From Auritidibacter sp. Marseille-P8566 (lineage in GTDB: Bacteria > Actinomycetota > Actinomycetes > Actinomycetales > Microbacteriaceae), in assembly GCA_945895375.1 (NCBI GenBank), contig CAMDEE010000004.1, positions 81,949-145,948 on the forward strand: 64,000 nucleotides of DNA, given 5' to 3'. Within the stretch, counting starts at the first letter, position 1. Each line of letters begins with the position of its first letter. The position numbers and the translations under genes are program-made. Positions 36,788 to 43,905 of this stretch are shown piece by piece. Below the pieces are notes generated by a model. It had not been told where the DNA came from, made no database searches, and saw nothing but the letters and a program-made list of their open reading frames with translations.

Positions 36788-38538
36788 TTTTTCCACTCCG
36801 TAGCAAGCTTCTTGGACTTCGTTGTTGATGGTGGAATTGCATAAGTCTTTAGGACTTGCTTCATCACGGATACAAAACCAGGGGTAGCTCCAAGAGAGTT
36901 ATTCACGGTTCTAGATTTGAAGGCAGTGACAGCAACGATGTATTTTGGATCTTCTGCTGGAGCTAGTCCAACGAATGACACTGCGTAAAGACGACCGTAA
37001 CCTTTTCCTTCAGCAATCTGTGCTGTTCCAGTTTTTCCACCAACGCGGTAACCCTGAATACGAGCAGTTCTTCCGATAGAACCTTGTTCGACAACTTTTT
37101 CGAGCATGTCAATGCTTTGTGATGCAGTGCTTTCACTTATGACTCGGACCGGTGCTTCAACAGCAGTTCTATTCAAGTTTCCGTTCTTGTCTTGGCAACC
37201 TTCGACCAGCACGGGAGAAAGACGAATACCTTTGTTGCCTATTGCCTGATAGATGCTCGCTGTTTGAATAGGTGTTAGAGAGACACCTTGACCGAACATA
37301 GTGGTCTGATCAGTCATTTTGTCCCACTTGGTATATGTAGTCAAAAGACCTGAAGACTCTCCTTCAAACTTCACCCCTGTTGTTTCCCCCATACCAAATT
37401 TCTTCATGTATTCGTATCTAGTCTTTGAATCAACTTTTCCACCAAGCTGAACAAGCCCAGTGTTAGATGAATCGACCATCACTCCAGTAAGGGTTAGTTT
37501 GTGTGGCGGGTGTTGATGCGAGTCGTTTATGTATTCACCCCACGGCATACGCAGAGCATATGGGGCAACCACTTCACTCAGAGGAGTTGCCTTACCAACA
37601 TCAATAGCAGTGGCTGCAGCAACTGGCTTGAGGATAGAGCCTGGTTCAAAAGCAGATCTAAAAATACGAGATGAACGGTTTTGAGATGCAACACCACTTG
37701 GGTTATTTGGATCTACCGTTGGCGCTTCTGCAGCTGCCAGAATTCTTCCAGTTGAGACCTCAATTACAATCGCACTCGCCCAGTCTGCCTTTAGTCGTCT
37801 AACAGTTGCAGCCATTTCTTGTTGAGCTGAGTACTGCAGATCTGAATTAATTGATAGGACAACATCAGATCCGTGCCTGACCTGCTGGATTGTTTGAACT
37901 GATGAAGGAATACGGATGCGGTCAGCGCCTTCGATGTATGTCTCTTTGCCATCAGTGCCTGCAAGACAAGAGTTCATCATGCGCTCGATGCCTTCAAGAG
38001 CTGAGCCATCGGAACCAACAAAACCAAGAATGTTTCCAGCAACAGCCCCATCTGGATAGTGTCGCTCTTGCTTTTCATCAAAGTAAAGCCAAGGTAGGCC
38101 TAGGTTTATGAGTTTGGTATAGGTAGCAGCACTGACTGACTTCTTCAAGTTCGCATAACGCGATGTGCCGGTCATCTTTACAAGCAGTTCTTTGGTTGGA
38201 ACTTTAAGAATTCCCGATAGCTTTTCGGCAATCTGTTCCTTTGAGAAAGCAACTTTTTTGTCATCAATCGTTAGAACAACGGGTCCAACAATCTTTGGAT
38301 CAACATTCACATCCCAGCTAACAACGGTGGTGGCCAGTATGCGACCACTGCTATCAATGATGTTTCCTCTTATTGCAGGGATGGTTCTAGAAGCTTGTCT
38401 TGCTTCAGTTGAAATGGCGTTTAGTCTTTCGGCGTCAACTACCTGGACATAGAACAAGCGAATGCTGAAGATAGACATGACAATAAGCAATACGAGAACG
38501 AATCCCGCGTACCTTCTGCCTGTCTGAACCGAATGCAT
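36784..38538 (-). CDS. ftsI: Septal peptidoglycan transpeptidase FtsI (class B PBP)
   Basis: FtsI cross-links septal peptidoglycan alongside FtsW. It has 584 residues: a short cytoplasmic tail, one membrane helix (about 12-31), a dimerisation domain and the transpeptidase. The three active-site motifs are visible as S-I-L-K (E-P-G-S-I-L-K-P), S-S-N and K-T-G-T-A-Q. The ATG follows AGGGG. The 19-base gap to the FtsL-like gene is short, so it is probably cotranscribed. Confidence 0.96.
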   Translation of the reverse strand: MHSVQTGRRYAGFVLVLLIVMSIFSIRLFYVQVVDAERLNAISTEARQASRTIPAIRGNIIDSSGRILATTVVSWDVNVDPKIVGPVVLTIDDKKVAFSKEQIAEKLSGILKVPTKELLVKMTGTSRYANLKKSVSAATYTKLINLGLPWLYFDEKQERHYPDGAVAGNILGFVGSDGSALEGIERMMNSCLAGTDGKETYIEGADRIRIPSSVQTIQQVRHGSDVVLSINSDLQYSAQQEMAATVRRLKADWASAIVIEVSTGRILAAAEAPTVDPNNPSGVASQNRSSRIFRSAFEPGSILKPVAAATAIDVGKATPLSEVVAPYALRMPWGEYINDSHQHPPHKLTLTGVMVDSSNTGLVQLGGKVDSKTRYEYMKKFGMGETTGVKFEGESSGLLTTYTKWDKMTDQTTMFGQGVSLTPIQTASIYQAIGNKGIRLSPVLVEGCQDKNGNLNRTAVEAPVRVISESTASQSIDMLEKVVEQGSIGRTARIQGYRVGGKTGTAQIAEGKGYGRLYAVSFVGLAPAEDPKYIVAVTAFKSRTVNNSLGATPGFVSVMKQVLKTYAIPPSTTKSKKLATEWKK

Positions 38539-38557
38539 TTCACGCCCCTAATTTGAA

Positions 38558-39199
38558 CTAGTTTGTTGGCGATGCAGGAATGCCTACAGAATTCAACGGT
38601 ACTTTGACCGGAACTGAGTTAGCGCTCTTGACACTCTGGGTTGATGAACTTTTCAGGGTTGGCGCATTGATTTTGGTGCCCTTGTCATTTAGCAATTTAG
38701 AAACGTTGCTCTTGACTGTCAATGCTGCGTTGGCAATAAGGTTCTCAGAAACCGCCTTCGATGTTTCCACCGAAGCAGGAACAGCAGAGCCTAGAACTTT
38801 GGCGTCTTTCACTGTCAAGAAAACCGGATTTGAATTAACAATCATTCCTAGAGCCTTAGCGCTGTTGGCAAGGTTCTGAGGAGATCTAAGTGAATCCACC
38901 TGCTGACTTACTACCTGGGTTTGGGTGGCTAGAGCTTCAGTGTCTTTCTTCAAAGTTGAAATCTTGTATACGGCTTCATCGGCTAAGGAGTTAACAAAAA
39001 GCCCAAGAACAGCAACGATGCTCAGTCCTGCAATTACCTTTAGAGCAAGTGCCTTTGGGAAAACAAAAGTAGACGCGTTCGATCTAGTTGCAGTCTTAGC
39101 TGGTGTGTGTCTAACCGGCTGAACTGTTGTGGTTACCGGTCTTAGGTGTCGCCTTGGTGCGATTGGGCGAATAGGTTGAGCTTGTCTTAGTACGCTCAT
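38558..39199 (-). CDS. FtsL-like division protein
   Basis: This is a 213-residue bitopic protein in the ftsL position between rsmH and ftsI. A basic, Pro-rich cytoplasmic tail is followed by one membrane helix (about 50-70), a short heptad-like region (about 72-105) and the FtsL-type segment S-P-Q-N-L-A-N-S-A-K-A-L-G-M. A Ser/Thr/Lys-rich low-complexity tail of about 70 residues ends the protein. FtsL helps activate FtsWI in a complex with FtsQ and FtsB. The identification rests mainly on position and topology. The start overlaps the rsmH stop by four bases. Confidence 0.75.
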   Translation of the reverse strand: MSVLRQAQPIRPIAPRRHLRPVTTTVQPVRHTPAKTATRSNASTFVFPKALALKVIAGLSIVAVLGLFVNSLADEAVYKISTLKKDTEALATQTQVVSQQVDSLRSPQNLANSAKALGMIVNSNPVFLTVKDAKVLGSAVPASVETSKAVSENLIANAALTVKSNVSKLLNDKGTKINAPTLKSSSTQSVKSANSVPVKVPLNSVGIPASPTN

Positions 39200-40155
39200 G
39201 CTGCGTTCCTTATCTTTTGAGCAGCACGCAGTCGAACTGAAGCCGATCTAGGGTTAGTGCTAATTTCTTGCTCCGATGCCTTCTCTGCACCTCTTACAAG
39301 AAGACGAAGAACAGGAGCGTGTTGTTCAAGTTCAATTGGGAGATCTAGTGGAGCTGAAGATGTTGATGCTGCAACTAGCGCTTGCTTCACAATTCGGTCT
39401 TCAAGAGACTGGTATGAAAGCACCAGTACTCGACCATCAATTTTTAAAGCGTCAATGACTGCAGGAATGGTGTCTTCAAGAATCTCAAGTTCACGGTTCA
39501 CTTCGATTCTCAGAGCCTGGAATACTCTCTTGGCTGGATGTCCCGAGCTCTTGCCTGGAATGAATGGAACTACCTTGGCGATGATGTCGGTCAGTTGTTT
39601 ACTTGTCACAAAGGGAGACTTAGGTCTAATCTTCACTATTTGACGAGCAATTCCCTTGGCGTATCTTTCTTCCCCATAAGTCTTGAAGATAGAAACTAAA
39701 TCTTCTTCTTTGTATTCGTTCAGAATCTTTGCTGCTGTCAACTCTTCAGTTGAATCCATGCGCATGTCGAGTGGTGCATCGAATGAATAAGCGAAACCAC
39801 GTTCTTTCTCATCAAGTTGCATTGATGAGACACCGAGGTCCAAAAGAACTGCATCAGCAAGGTTTAGTCCTAGCTCTTCAAGAACTTCTGGAATCTCGCT
39901 GTACACGGCTTGAACAAGATGAATGCGATCAGCAAAAGGAGCTAGACGTTCACCTGCTAGACGAAGTGCGTTTTCATCCCGGTCGATGCCAACAAGTACA
40001 AGCTTTGGGAACCGCAGAAGAAAAGCCTCGCTGTGTCCACCGAGGCCAAGTGTTCCATCTACCAAGATTGCAGATTCTCCTTGGAGAGCTTCGCCAAGAA
40101 TTTCAATGCAACGCTCCAGTAGAACTGGTTCATGAAGAGAAGAGATTTCAGTCAT
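39196..40155 (-). CDS. rsmH: 16S rRNA m4C1402 methyltransferase RsmH (MraW)
   Basis: RsmH methylates cytosine 1402 of 16S rRNA with S-adenosylmethionine. It has 319 residues. Conserved parts are H-E-P-V-L-L at the start, D-G-T-L-G-L-G-G-H-S-E, L-L-D-L-G-V-S-S-M-Q-L-D and S-Y-Q-S-L-E-D-R-I-V-K. The ribosome site (AGCAAG) is weak. A 116-base structured region separates the gene from mraZ and may control it. Confidence 0.97.
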   Translation of the reverse strand: MTEISSLHEPVLLERCIEILGEALQGESAILVDGTLGLGGHSEAFLLRFPKLVLVGIDRDENALRLAGERLAPFADRIHLVQAVYSEIPEVLEELGLNLADAVLLDLGVSSMQLDEKERGFAYSFDAPLDMRMDSTEELTAAKILNEYKEEDLVSIFKTYGEERYAKGIARQIVKIRPKSPFVTSKQLTDIIAKVVPFIPGKSSGHPAKRVFQALRIEVNRELEILEDTIPAVIDALKIDGRVLVLSYQSLEDRIVKQALVAASTSSAPLDLPIELEQHAPVLRLLVRGAEKASEQEISTNPRSASVRLRAAQKIRNAA

Positions 40156-40165
40156 TTACTTGCTG

Positions 40166-40275
40166 TTAGTTCCTAGAATCTGAACCCCATCCATTTGCAC
40201 CTTTTGGTTGCTGCTTCTGGCATCGGGGAAGAAAGCCACAAGCCAAATAGTTGGAGATCAGAATCTAGGAATTAG
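40166..40275 (-). ncRNA. Structured leader between mraZ and rsmH, candidate mraW RNA motif
   Basis: Read on the minus strand, the gap folds as one nested structure. The outer arms 40258-40275 and 40166-40183 pair at 15 of 18 positions. Inside are CCCC/GGGG (40225-40228 with 40185-40188) plus AU pairs, CCA/UGG (40218-40220 with 40191-40193), and a terminal hairpin with an AAAA loop (40206-40211 with 40197-40201). The outer arm reaches the mraZ stop codon. An mraW RNA motif upstream of mraW in actinobacteria has been described; this is a candidate from position and fold, not from a model search. Confidence 0.5.
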
Positions 40276-40703
40276 TTGAGCTCCACCTCCCCATCGCTAA
40301 AGTTTGCAAAATCTTCTGCAGTGGCTTCCATGAATGCCGCGTACTTCTCTGGGTTCCAAATTTCAATGTGCTTGCCAACACCAACCACGACAAGATCTCG
40401 ATTTAGCCCAGCCCATTCGCGCAAACCTAGGTTCACGAGAATTCGGCCTTGGCCATCAGGTGTTTGTTCATCGGCAAGGTTGAAGTAATGACGATTGAGT
40501 CCTCTGCGTGCAGGTGAACTGATTGGAGCTTTGCCGGCAACATAAGCTGACCTGGCTTCGAATTCTGCAGCTGTAAGAAGAACCAAACAGTTCTCCTGTC
40601 CCTTGGTTAGGACAACTCCCCCTGCTAGACGATCTCTGAATTTGGCTGGAAGGATGAGGCGAAACTTGTCATCGAGTTTGGGATAGCTAGTACCAATGAA
40701 CAC
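40272..40703 (-). CDS. mraZ: Transcriptional regulator MraZ
   Basis: MraZ is the DNA-binding repressor at the head of the division and cell wall cluster. It has 143 residues, with two SpoVT-AbrB-like halves. The N-terminal Y-P-K-L-D-D-K-F-R-L-I-L-P-A-K and the second-half D-G-Q-G-R-I-L-V-N are the paired family motifs. The start is GTG with AAAGGG upstream. Three GTGG repeats lie 40-63 bases before the start, consistent with autoregulation. Confidence 0.96.
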   Translation of the reverse strand: MFIGTSYPKLDDKFRLILPAKFRDRLAGGVVLTKGQENCLVLLTAAEFEARSAYVAGKAPISSPARRGLNRHYFNLADEQTPDGQGRILVNLGLREWAGLNRDLVVVGVGKHIEIWNPEKYAAFMEATAEDFANFSDGEVELN

Positions 40704-40742
40704 TTGCTCGCCCTTTCTCTAGTTCGCTAATTAACTTGTGCT

Positions 40743-40766
40743 CCACATTACACCACTTTCATCCAC
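40743..40766 (-). promoter_or_regulatory. MraZ operator, three GTGG repeats at 10-bp pitch
   Basis: On the minus strand GTGG occurs at 40763-40766, 40753-40756 and 40743-40746, exactly 10 bases apart. MraZ of other bacteria binds short G-rich direct repeats at this pitch. The first two repeats lie in the promoter spacer and the third just past the -10, so binding would block RNA polymerase. Confidence 0.75.
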
Positions 40767-40776
40767 AAGAATACAA
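40747..40776 (-). promoter_or_regulatory. Promoter of mraZ and the division cluster
   Basis: TTGTAT (40771-40776) and TGTAAT (40747-40752) on the minus strand are separated by 18 bases. They overlap the GTGG repeats and lie about 45 bases before the mraZ start. Confidence 0.55.
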
Positions 40777-40881
40777 ATATGCGTGAGAAATTACAATACT
40801 GGCGTGTTTTGACTTACAAAAGCAAGGGAAATTTGGTGGAGGGAAAATTTTGGATTTTGCGATATTTATGGCTTAAATGGC

Positions 40882-40912
40882 AAAAGGACCCCAGATTTAC
40901 CCTGAAGTCCTT
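40882..40912 (-). terminator. Terminator of the DUF3040 gene
   Basis: The arms AAGGAC (40907-40912 on the minus strand) and GTCCTT (40884-40889) are joined by a loop with a further CAG/CTG pair, and the stem is followed by TTTT. It lies about 36 bases after the DUF3040 stop. Confidence 0.6.
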
Positions 40913-40947
40913 GATTTTCCGCCTGTTTTGGCGGCTAAGCCTTGTCT

Positions 40948-41319
40948 TTAGTTGTCGTTACGTTGATCCCATCGGTTCTGGAAAAAGTCACTTGATCCGA
41001 ACTTCGGCCCAGTTTTAGGAGCTGACTTTGGCTGACTTTCTCTAAAGGCTTTGGTAGTCCAGTTTTGGCTGACTAAGTAAAGGCCAGTAAGCATGGTCAG
41101 GAAGGCTAATACTCCAACGATTACCTGCTGGATAGTGATTGAAAAGACCATCAAGCCAAGTCCGAGCACAACTAAAAGAGAACCCAAAACCAAGAGACGG
41201 CCGTACTTGACTTTGCCATCAACCTGGTCGGCCTTCTTTTCCTTCGGAGCTGGCTTGCCTCCGGTTAGCTGACGCTCAAGTTCCTCTAGAACTTTCTGTT
41301 CGTTCTCGCTCAATCCCAC
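40948..41319 (-). CDS. DUF3040 domain membrane protein
   Basis: This is a 123-residue actinobacterial protein of unknown function. It begins with the DUF3040 hallmark M-G-L-S-E-N-E-Q-K-V-L-E-E-L-E-R-Q-L. Two adjacent hydrophobic helices (about 42-62 and 65-86) follow, then a polar tail. The start is GTG after GAGGAG. It often lies near mraZ in actinobacteria. It is divergent from the polyprenyl synthase gene across 58 bases. Confidence 0.9.
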   Translation of the reverse strand: MGLSENEQKVLEELERQLTGGKPAPKEKKADQVDGKVKYGRLLVLGSLLVVLGLGLMVFSITIQQVIVGVLAFLTMLTGLYLVSQNWTTKAFRESQPKSAPKTGPKFGSSDFFQNRWDQRNDN

Positions 41320-41365
41320 GGTTTTCTCCTCGCCTTGCCTTTAATGCTAAACCTATTTGCCAAGT

Positions 41366-41377
41366 TAGGCTATTCCA
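41366..41377 (+). promoter_or_regulatory. Leaderless -10 element of the polyprenyl synthase gene
   Basis: TAGGCT (41366-41371) is followed by six bases and the GTG at 41378. No ribosome site is present. Confidence 0.55.
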
Positions 41378-42502
41378 GTGAATTATTCAAAGAATCTTTT
41401 AGGCCAAGTTCAGGCTAATTTAGACACTTTTTGCGATAAGCAACGTAGCGACTTCGAAGCTATTTCTGAAGATCTAATCCCTGTTGTGGACTACACGCAG
41501 AGCTTGCTTGAAGGTGGAAAGAGATTCAGGGCTCTTTTTTGCTACTGGGCCTGGAAAGCTGCTCTCAACGATTCTTCCTATCACCAGAGCGAGCAAGAGA
41601 TTAATGAATCAGAGATGGCAATCGCTGGAATTGCTGCTTCTCTTGAAATGTTCCACGCTGCAGCCTTGGTTCACGATGATCTACTAGATCAGTCAGATAC
41701 ACGAAGAGGCGCACCTGCAATTCATAAGCGTTTTGAATCTCTTCACAAAGATAAACAATGGGCTGGTTCACCAGAGCGATTTGGAGTTGCCGGTTCAGTC
41801 CTTGTTGGCGATCTGATGCTCGGTTGGTCAAGCGAAATTTTTGGAAATGCTCTCCTGCACTCCCCTAACCGTGAAATTGAAAGTGCTTGCCGTGATGAGT
41901 TCAGCTTGATGAGAGTTGAGGTAATGGCAGGACAATACCTTGATGTGTTGGAAGAAAACGCTGCAACTACACGACCTGTCAAAGAAGGTGTTGGTAGAGC
42001 AGAAAAGGTTATTCTCTACAAAACAGCCAAGTACAGCATTGAAGCCCCACTTCGTATCGGAGCATCATTTGCTGGAGCAGACCAAGCCACACTGAACTCT
42101 TTCACCCAATTCGGTATTCCATTAGGGATTGCTTTTCAACTAAGAGATGACATCCTGGGTGTCTTTGGCGACCCTAGCGTTACCGGTAAACCTGCAGGTG
42201 ATGATCTTCGTGAAGGTAAGAGAACGGTGCTAGTTGCTCTAACGCTTGAAGCACTAACCGAACGCTCACCGTCAATGGCTGACAGCTTTGAAGAACTTCT
42301 CACCAGCAGAGAGTTAGATACCCAGCAGATTGCTTTCATGCAAAAACTTATTCAAGAATCTGGTGCATTAGAGAAAACTGAGCGAATGATTATCGAACTT
42401 GGAGATCGAAGCTTAGAAGCTCTTCAGAGTTCTAACTTAGAAGAGAACGCAAAAGCTGAGCTAAAAGCTTTGGCTCTAAAGGTAGTTAATCGCGACGCTT
42501 AG
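41378..42502 (+). CDS. idsA: Polyprenyl diphosphate synthase (geranylgeranyl-type)
   Basis: This is a trans-prenyltransferase that condenses isopentenyl diphosphate units. It has 374 residues. The first Asp-rich motif is D-D-L-L-D followed by R-R-G, and the second is D-D-I-L-G in F-Q-L-R-D-D. Product length cannot be read with certainty; GGPP or a related short-chain product for carotenoids, quinones or lipids is likely. The start is GTG with a TAGGCT element six bases upstream. The gene order with an Rv2175c-like gene and a kinase recalls Rv2173-Rv2176 of Mycobacterium. Confidence 0.9.
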   Translation: MNYSKNLLGQVQANLDTFCDKQRSDFEAISEDLIPVVDYTQSLLEGGKRFRALFCYWAWKAALNDSSYHQSEQEINESEMAIAGIAASLEMFHAAALVHDDLLDQSDTRRGAPAIHKRFESLHKDKQWAGSPERFGVAGSVLVGDLMLGWSSEIFGNALLHSPNREIESACRDEFSLMRVEVMAGQYLDVLEENAATTRPVKEGVGRAEKVILYKTAKYSIEAPLRIGASFAGADQATLNSFTQFGIPLGIAFQLRDDILGVFGDPSVTGKPAGDDLREGKRTVLVALTLEALTERSPSMADSFEELLTSRELDTQQIAFMQKLIQESGALEKTERMIIELGDRSLEALQSSNLEENAKAELKALALKVVNRDA

Positions 42503-42882
42503 AAAGCTAGCGACTGAGCTACTCTTCTAACTTCTGTTTTTCTACCTGAGATAAGTGCAGCCATTGGTGTCGTGGCTAATGAATCCTCCACTGTGTAAAG
42601 CCACTTGATGGCTCCACCTAGTGTGAAACCAGAATCCAGCAGCAACACTATGGTTCCTCTTAGTGATGGCAGAGGCTCACCGTTGATGATGATTTCTGCG
42701 GGTATCTTCTGAACACCGTCCGCTTTGATAGCAATTAGGTGGTGTTCTTCGATTAGGCGACGAACCTTACCCGGCACAATGCCAAGGAGTTCGCCCGCCT
42801 CAGGGATAGTCAGCCAGTTAGTTATTTGATCTAAAGGTTCGGTCACCCTTAAAGATTGCCACACCTGCGCCGTTGATGCCAT
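42499..42882 (-). CDS. Rv2175c-like DNA-binding protein
   Basis: This is a 127-residue protein with a MerR/excisionase-type helix-turn-helix (about 23-70, W-L-T-I-P-E-A-G-E-L-L-G-I-V-P-G-K-V-R-R-L) and the C-terminal domain of the Rv2175c family. In Mycobacterium the homologue is a substrate of PknL, and here too a PASTA kinase is close. The target DNA is unknown. The ATG has GGGAG upstream. Its stop overlaps the polyprenyl synthase stop by four bases. Confidence 0.88.
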   Translation of the reverse strand: MASTAQVWQSLRVTEPLDQITNWLTIPEAGELLGIVPGKVRRLIEEHHLIAIKADGVQKIPAEIIINGEPLPSLRGTIVLLLDSGFTLGGAIKWLYTVEDSLATTPMAALISGRKTEVRRVAQSLAF

Positions 42883-42909
42883 CTGAACTGCTCCCGTGGC
42901 ACGATATTC

Positions 42910-43905
42910 ATGCCAACCAATTCAGGAAAAATGACAACAGGTCCAGATCAGCCAAACCAGCAAGGTATGCCGAATCTACCCAAATCAGGCTCCGGATCAG
43001 AGGCTCGGGTCAGGTTGAGCCAGAACGCTCTCGTTCACACCGTTCAAATGGCTGAAACTCTTAGCCAAATAGCCGAAGTTTATGGGGTTGAGGTCAAAGA
43101 GCTAACCTCAGCAAACCAGCTAACTGGGCAAAGTCTTTTATACCCAGGTCTGAAACTGATTATTCCTGCCAATTCCCAAGAGGAGGAAGAGCTTCAGGAA
43201 CAAAAGGAAACTCATTTGGTTCAACCAGGTGAATCCCTGTATGGCATAGCCCAGCTCTATCGCATGACTGTTTCCAGGCTTCAGCAGCTAAATTCTTTGG
43301 GCGATAATGCAATCTTGTTTCCTGGCACTTCCCTAAACCTTGTTGAAAGAGTCGTTGAGCAATTCGAAGAAGCACCACTCAAGTTTTTGAGACTGGCACC
43401 AACCAGTTGTTTGGTCCACGGCTATCACAGAGTTAAGTTCGGTGATCAACTTAGTCGTATTGCATCTCTTCATGGAGTCAGCACTCAGTCTTTATTGAGT
43501 GCAAACAATCTTGGCTGGAATGCTTTGATTCATGAAGGTCAGAAACTCTTAGTGCCGATTGCCCATGGGCCTTATGACTGTCCCAACTTAGTCAAACTAG
43601 AGCCTGCAGCTTTTCATAATGCTCAAATCTATTTTGAGACTGCAAAGGAAATGAATCTCTCAGATTTCAGCGTGGTGGTTGCCTTTTGTCTTGAAATGCA
43701 ACGATCTGGTTTAGTGCCTGAATTTGGTGGTGCGGCTGCTTCTAAAACTCTTCTTTTAGGATTGAAGCAAGTTGATGTTATTGAGTCAATGAATGTCAAA
43801 CAGGTTATTACGGCCCTAGGTTATGAAAATCTGGCAGAAGGCTCAGCATTATGGGAACCTTCCGCTTGGGCATGGTTACGAGAGGTAGGGTCGAAACAAG
43901 TATGA
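42910..43905 (+). CDS. Triple LysM protein with a lysozyme-like C-terminal domain
   Basis: This 331-residue protein has three LysM repeats (about 42-86, 102-145 and 172-216), which bind GlcNAc in peptidoglycan. The C-terminal part (about 234-331) resembles the start of actinobacterial lysozyme/transglycosylase-like domains, but where these read M-Q-E-S-G it has M-Q-R-S-G (263-267), so the catalytic acid seems lost. No signal peptide or membrane helix is visible. The start at 42910 is the longest, but no good ribosome site supports it or the ATG at 42931. The stop overlaps the kinase start by four bases. Confidence 0.82.
   Translation: MPTNSGKMTTGPDQPNQQGMPNLPKSGSGSEARVRLSQNALVHTVQMAETLSQIAEVYGVEVKELTSANQLTGQSLLYPGLKLIIPANSQEEEELQEQKETHLVQPGESLYGIAQLYRMTVSRLQQLNSLGDNAILFPGTSLNLVERVVEQFEEAPLKFLRLAPTSCLVHGYHRVKFGDQLSRIASLHGVSTQSLLSANNLGWNALIHEGQKLLVPIAHGPYDCPNLVKLEPAAFHNAQIYFETAKEMNLSDFSVVVAFCLEMQRSGLVPEFGGAAASKTLLLGLKQVDVIESMNVKQVITALGYENLAEGSALWEPSAWAWLREVGSKQV

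Noticed and set aside
40919..40934. CCGCC/GGCGG hairpin after the DUF3040 gene
   Set aside because: No T tract follows on either strand. The adjacent stem at 40882-40912 is the better terminator.
40779..41018. A 79-codon plus-strand frame between mraZ and the DUF3040 gene
   Set aside because: It has no ribosome site, runs antisense into the DUF3040 gene, crosses the terminator hairpin and resembles no family I know.
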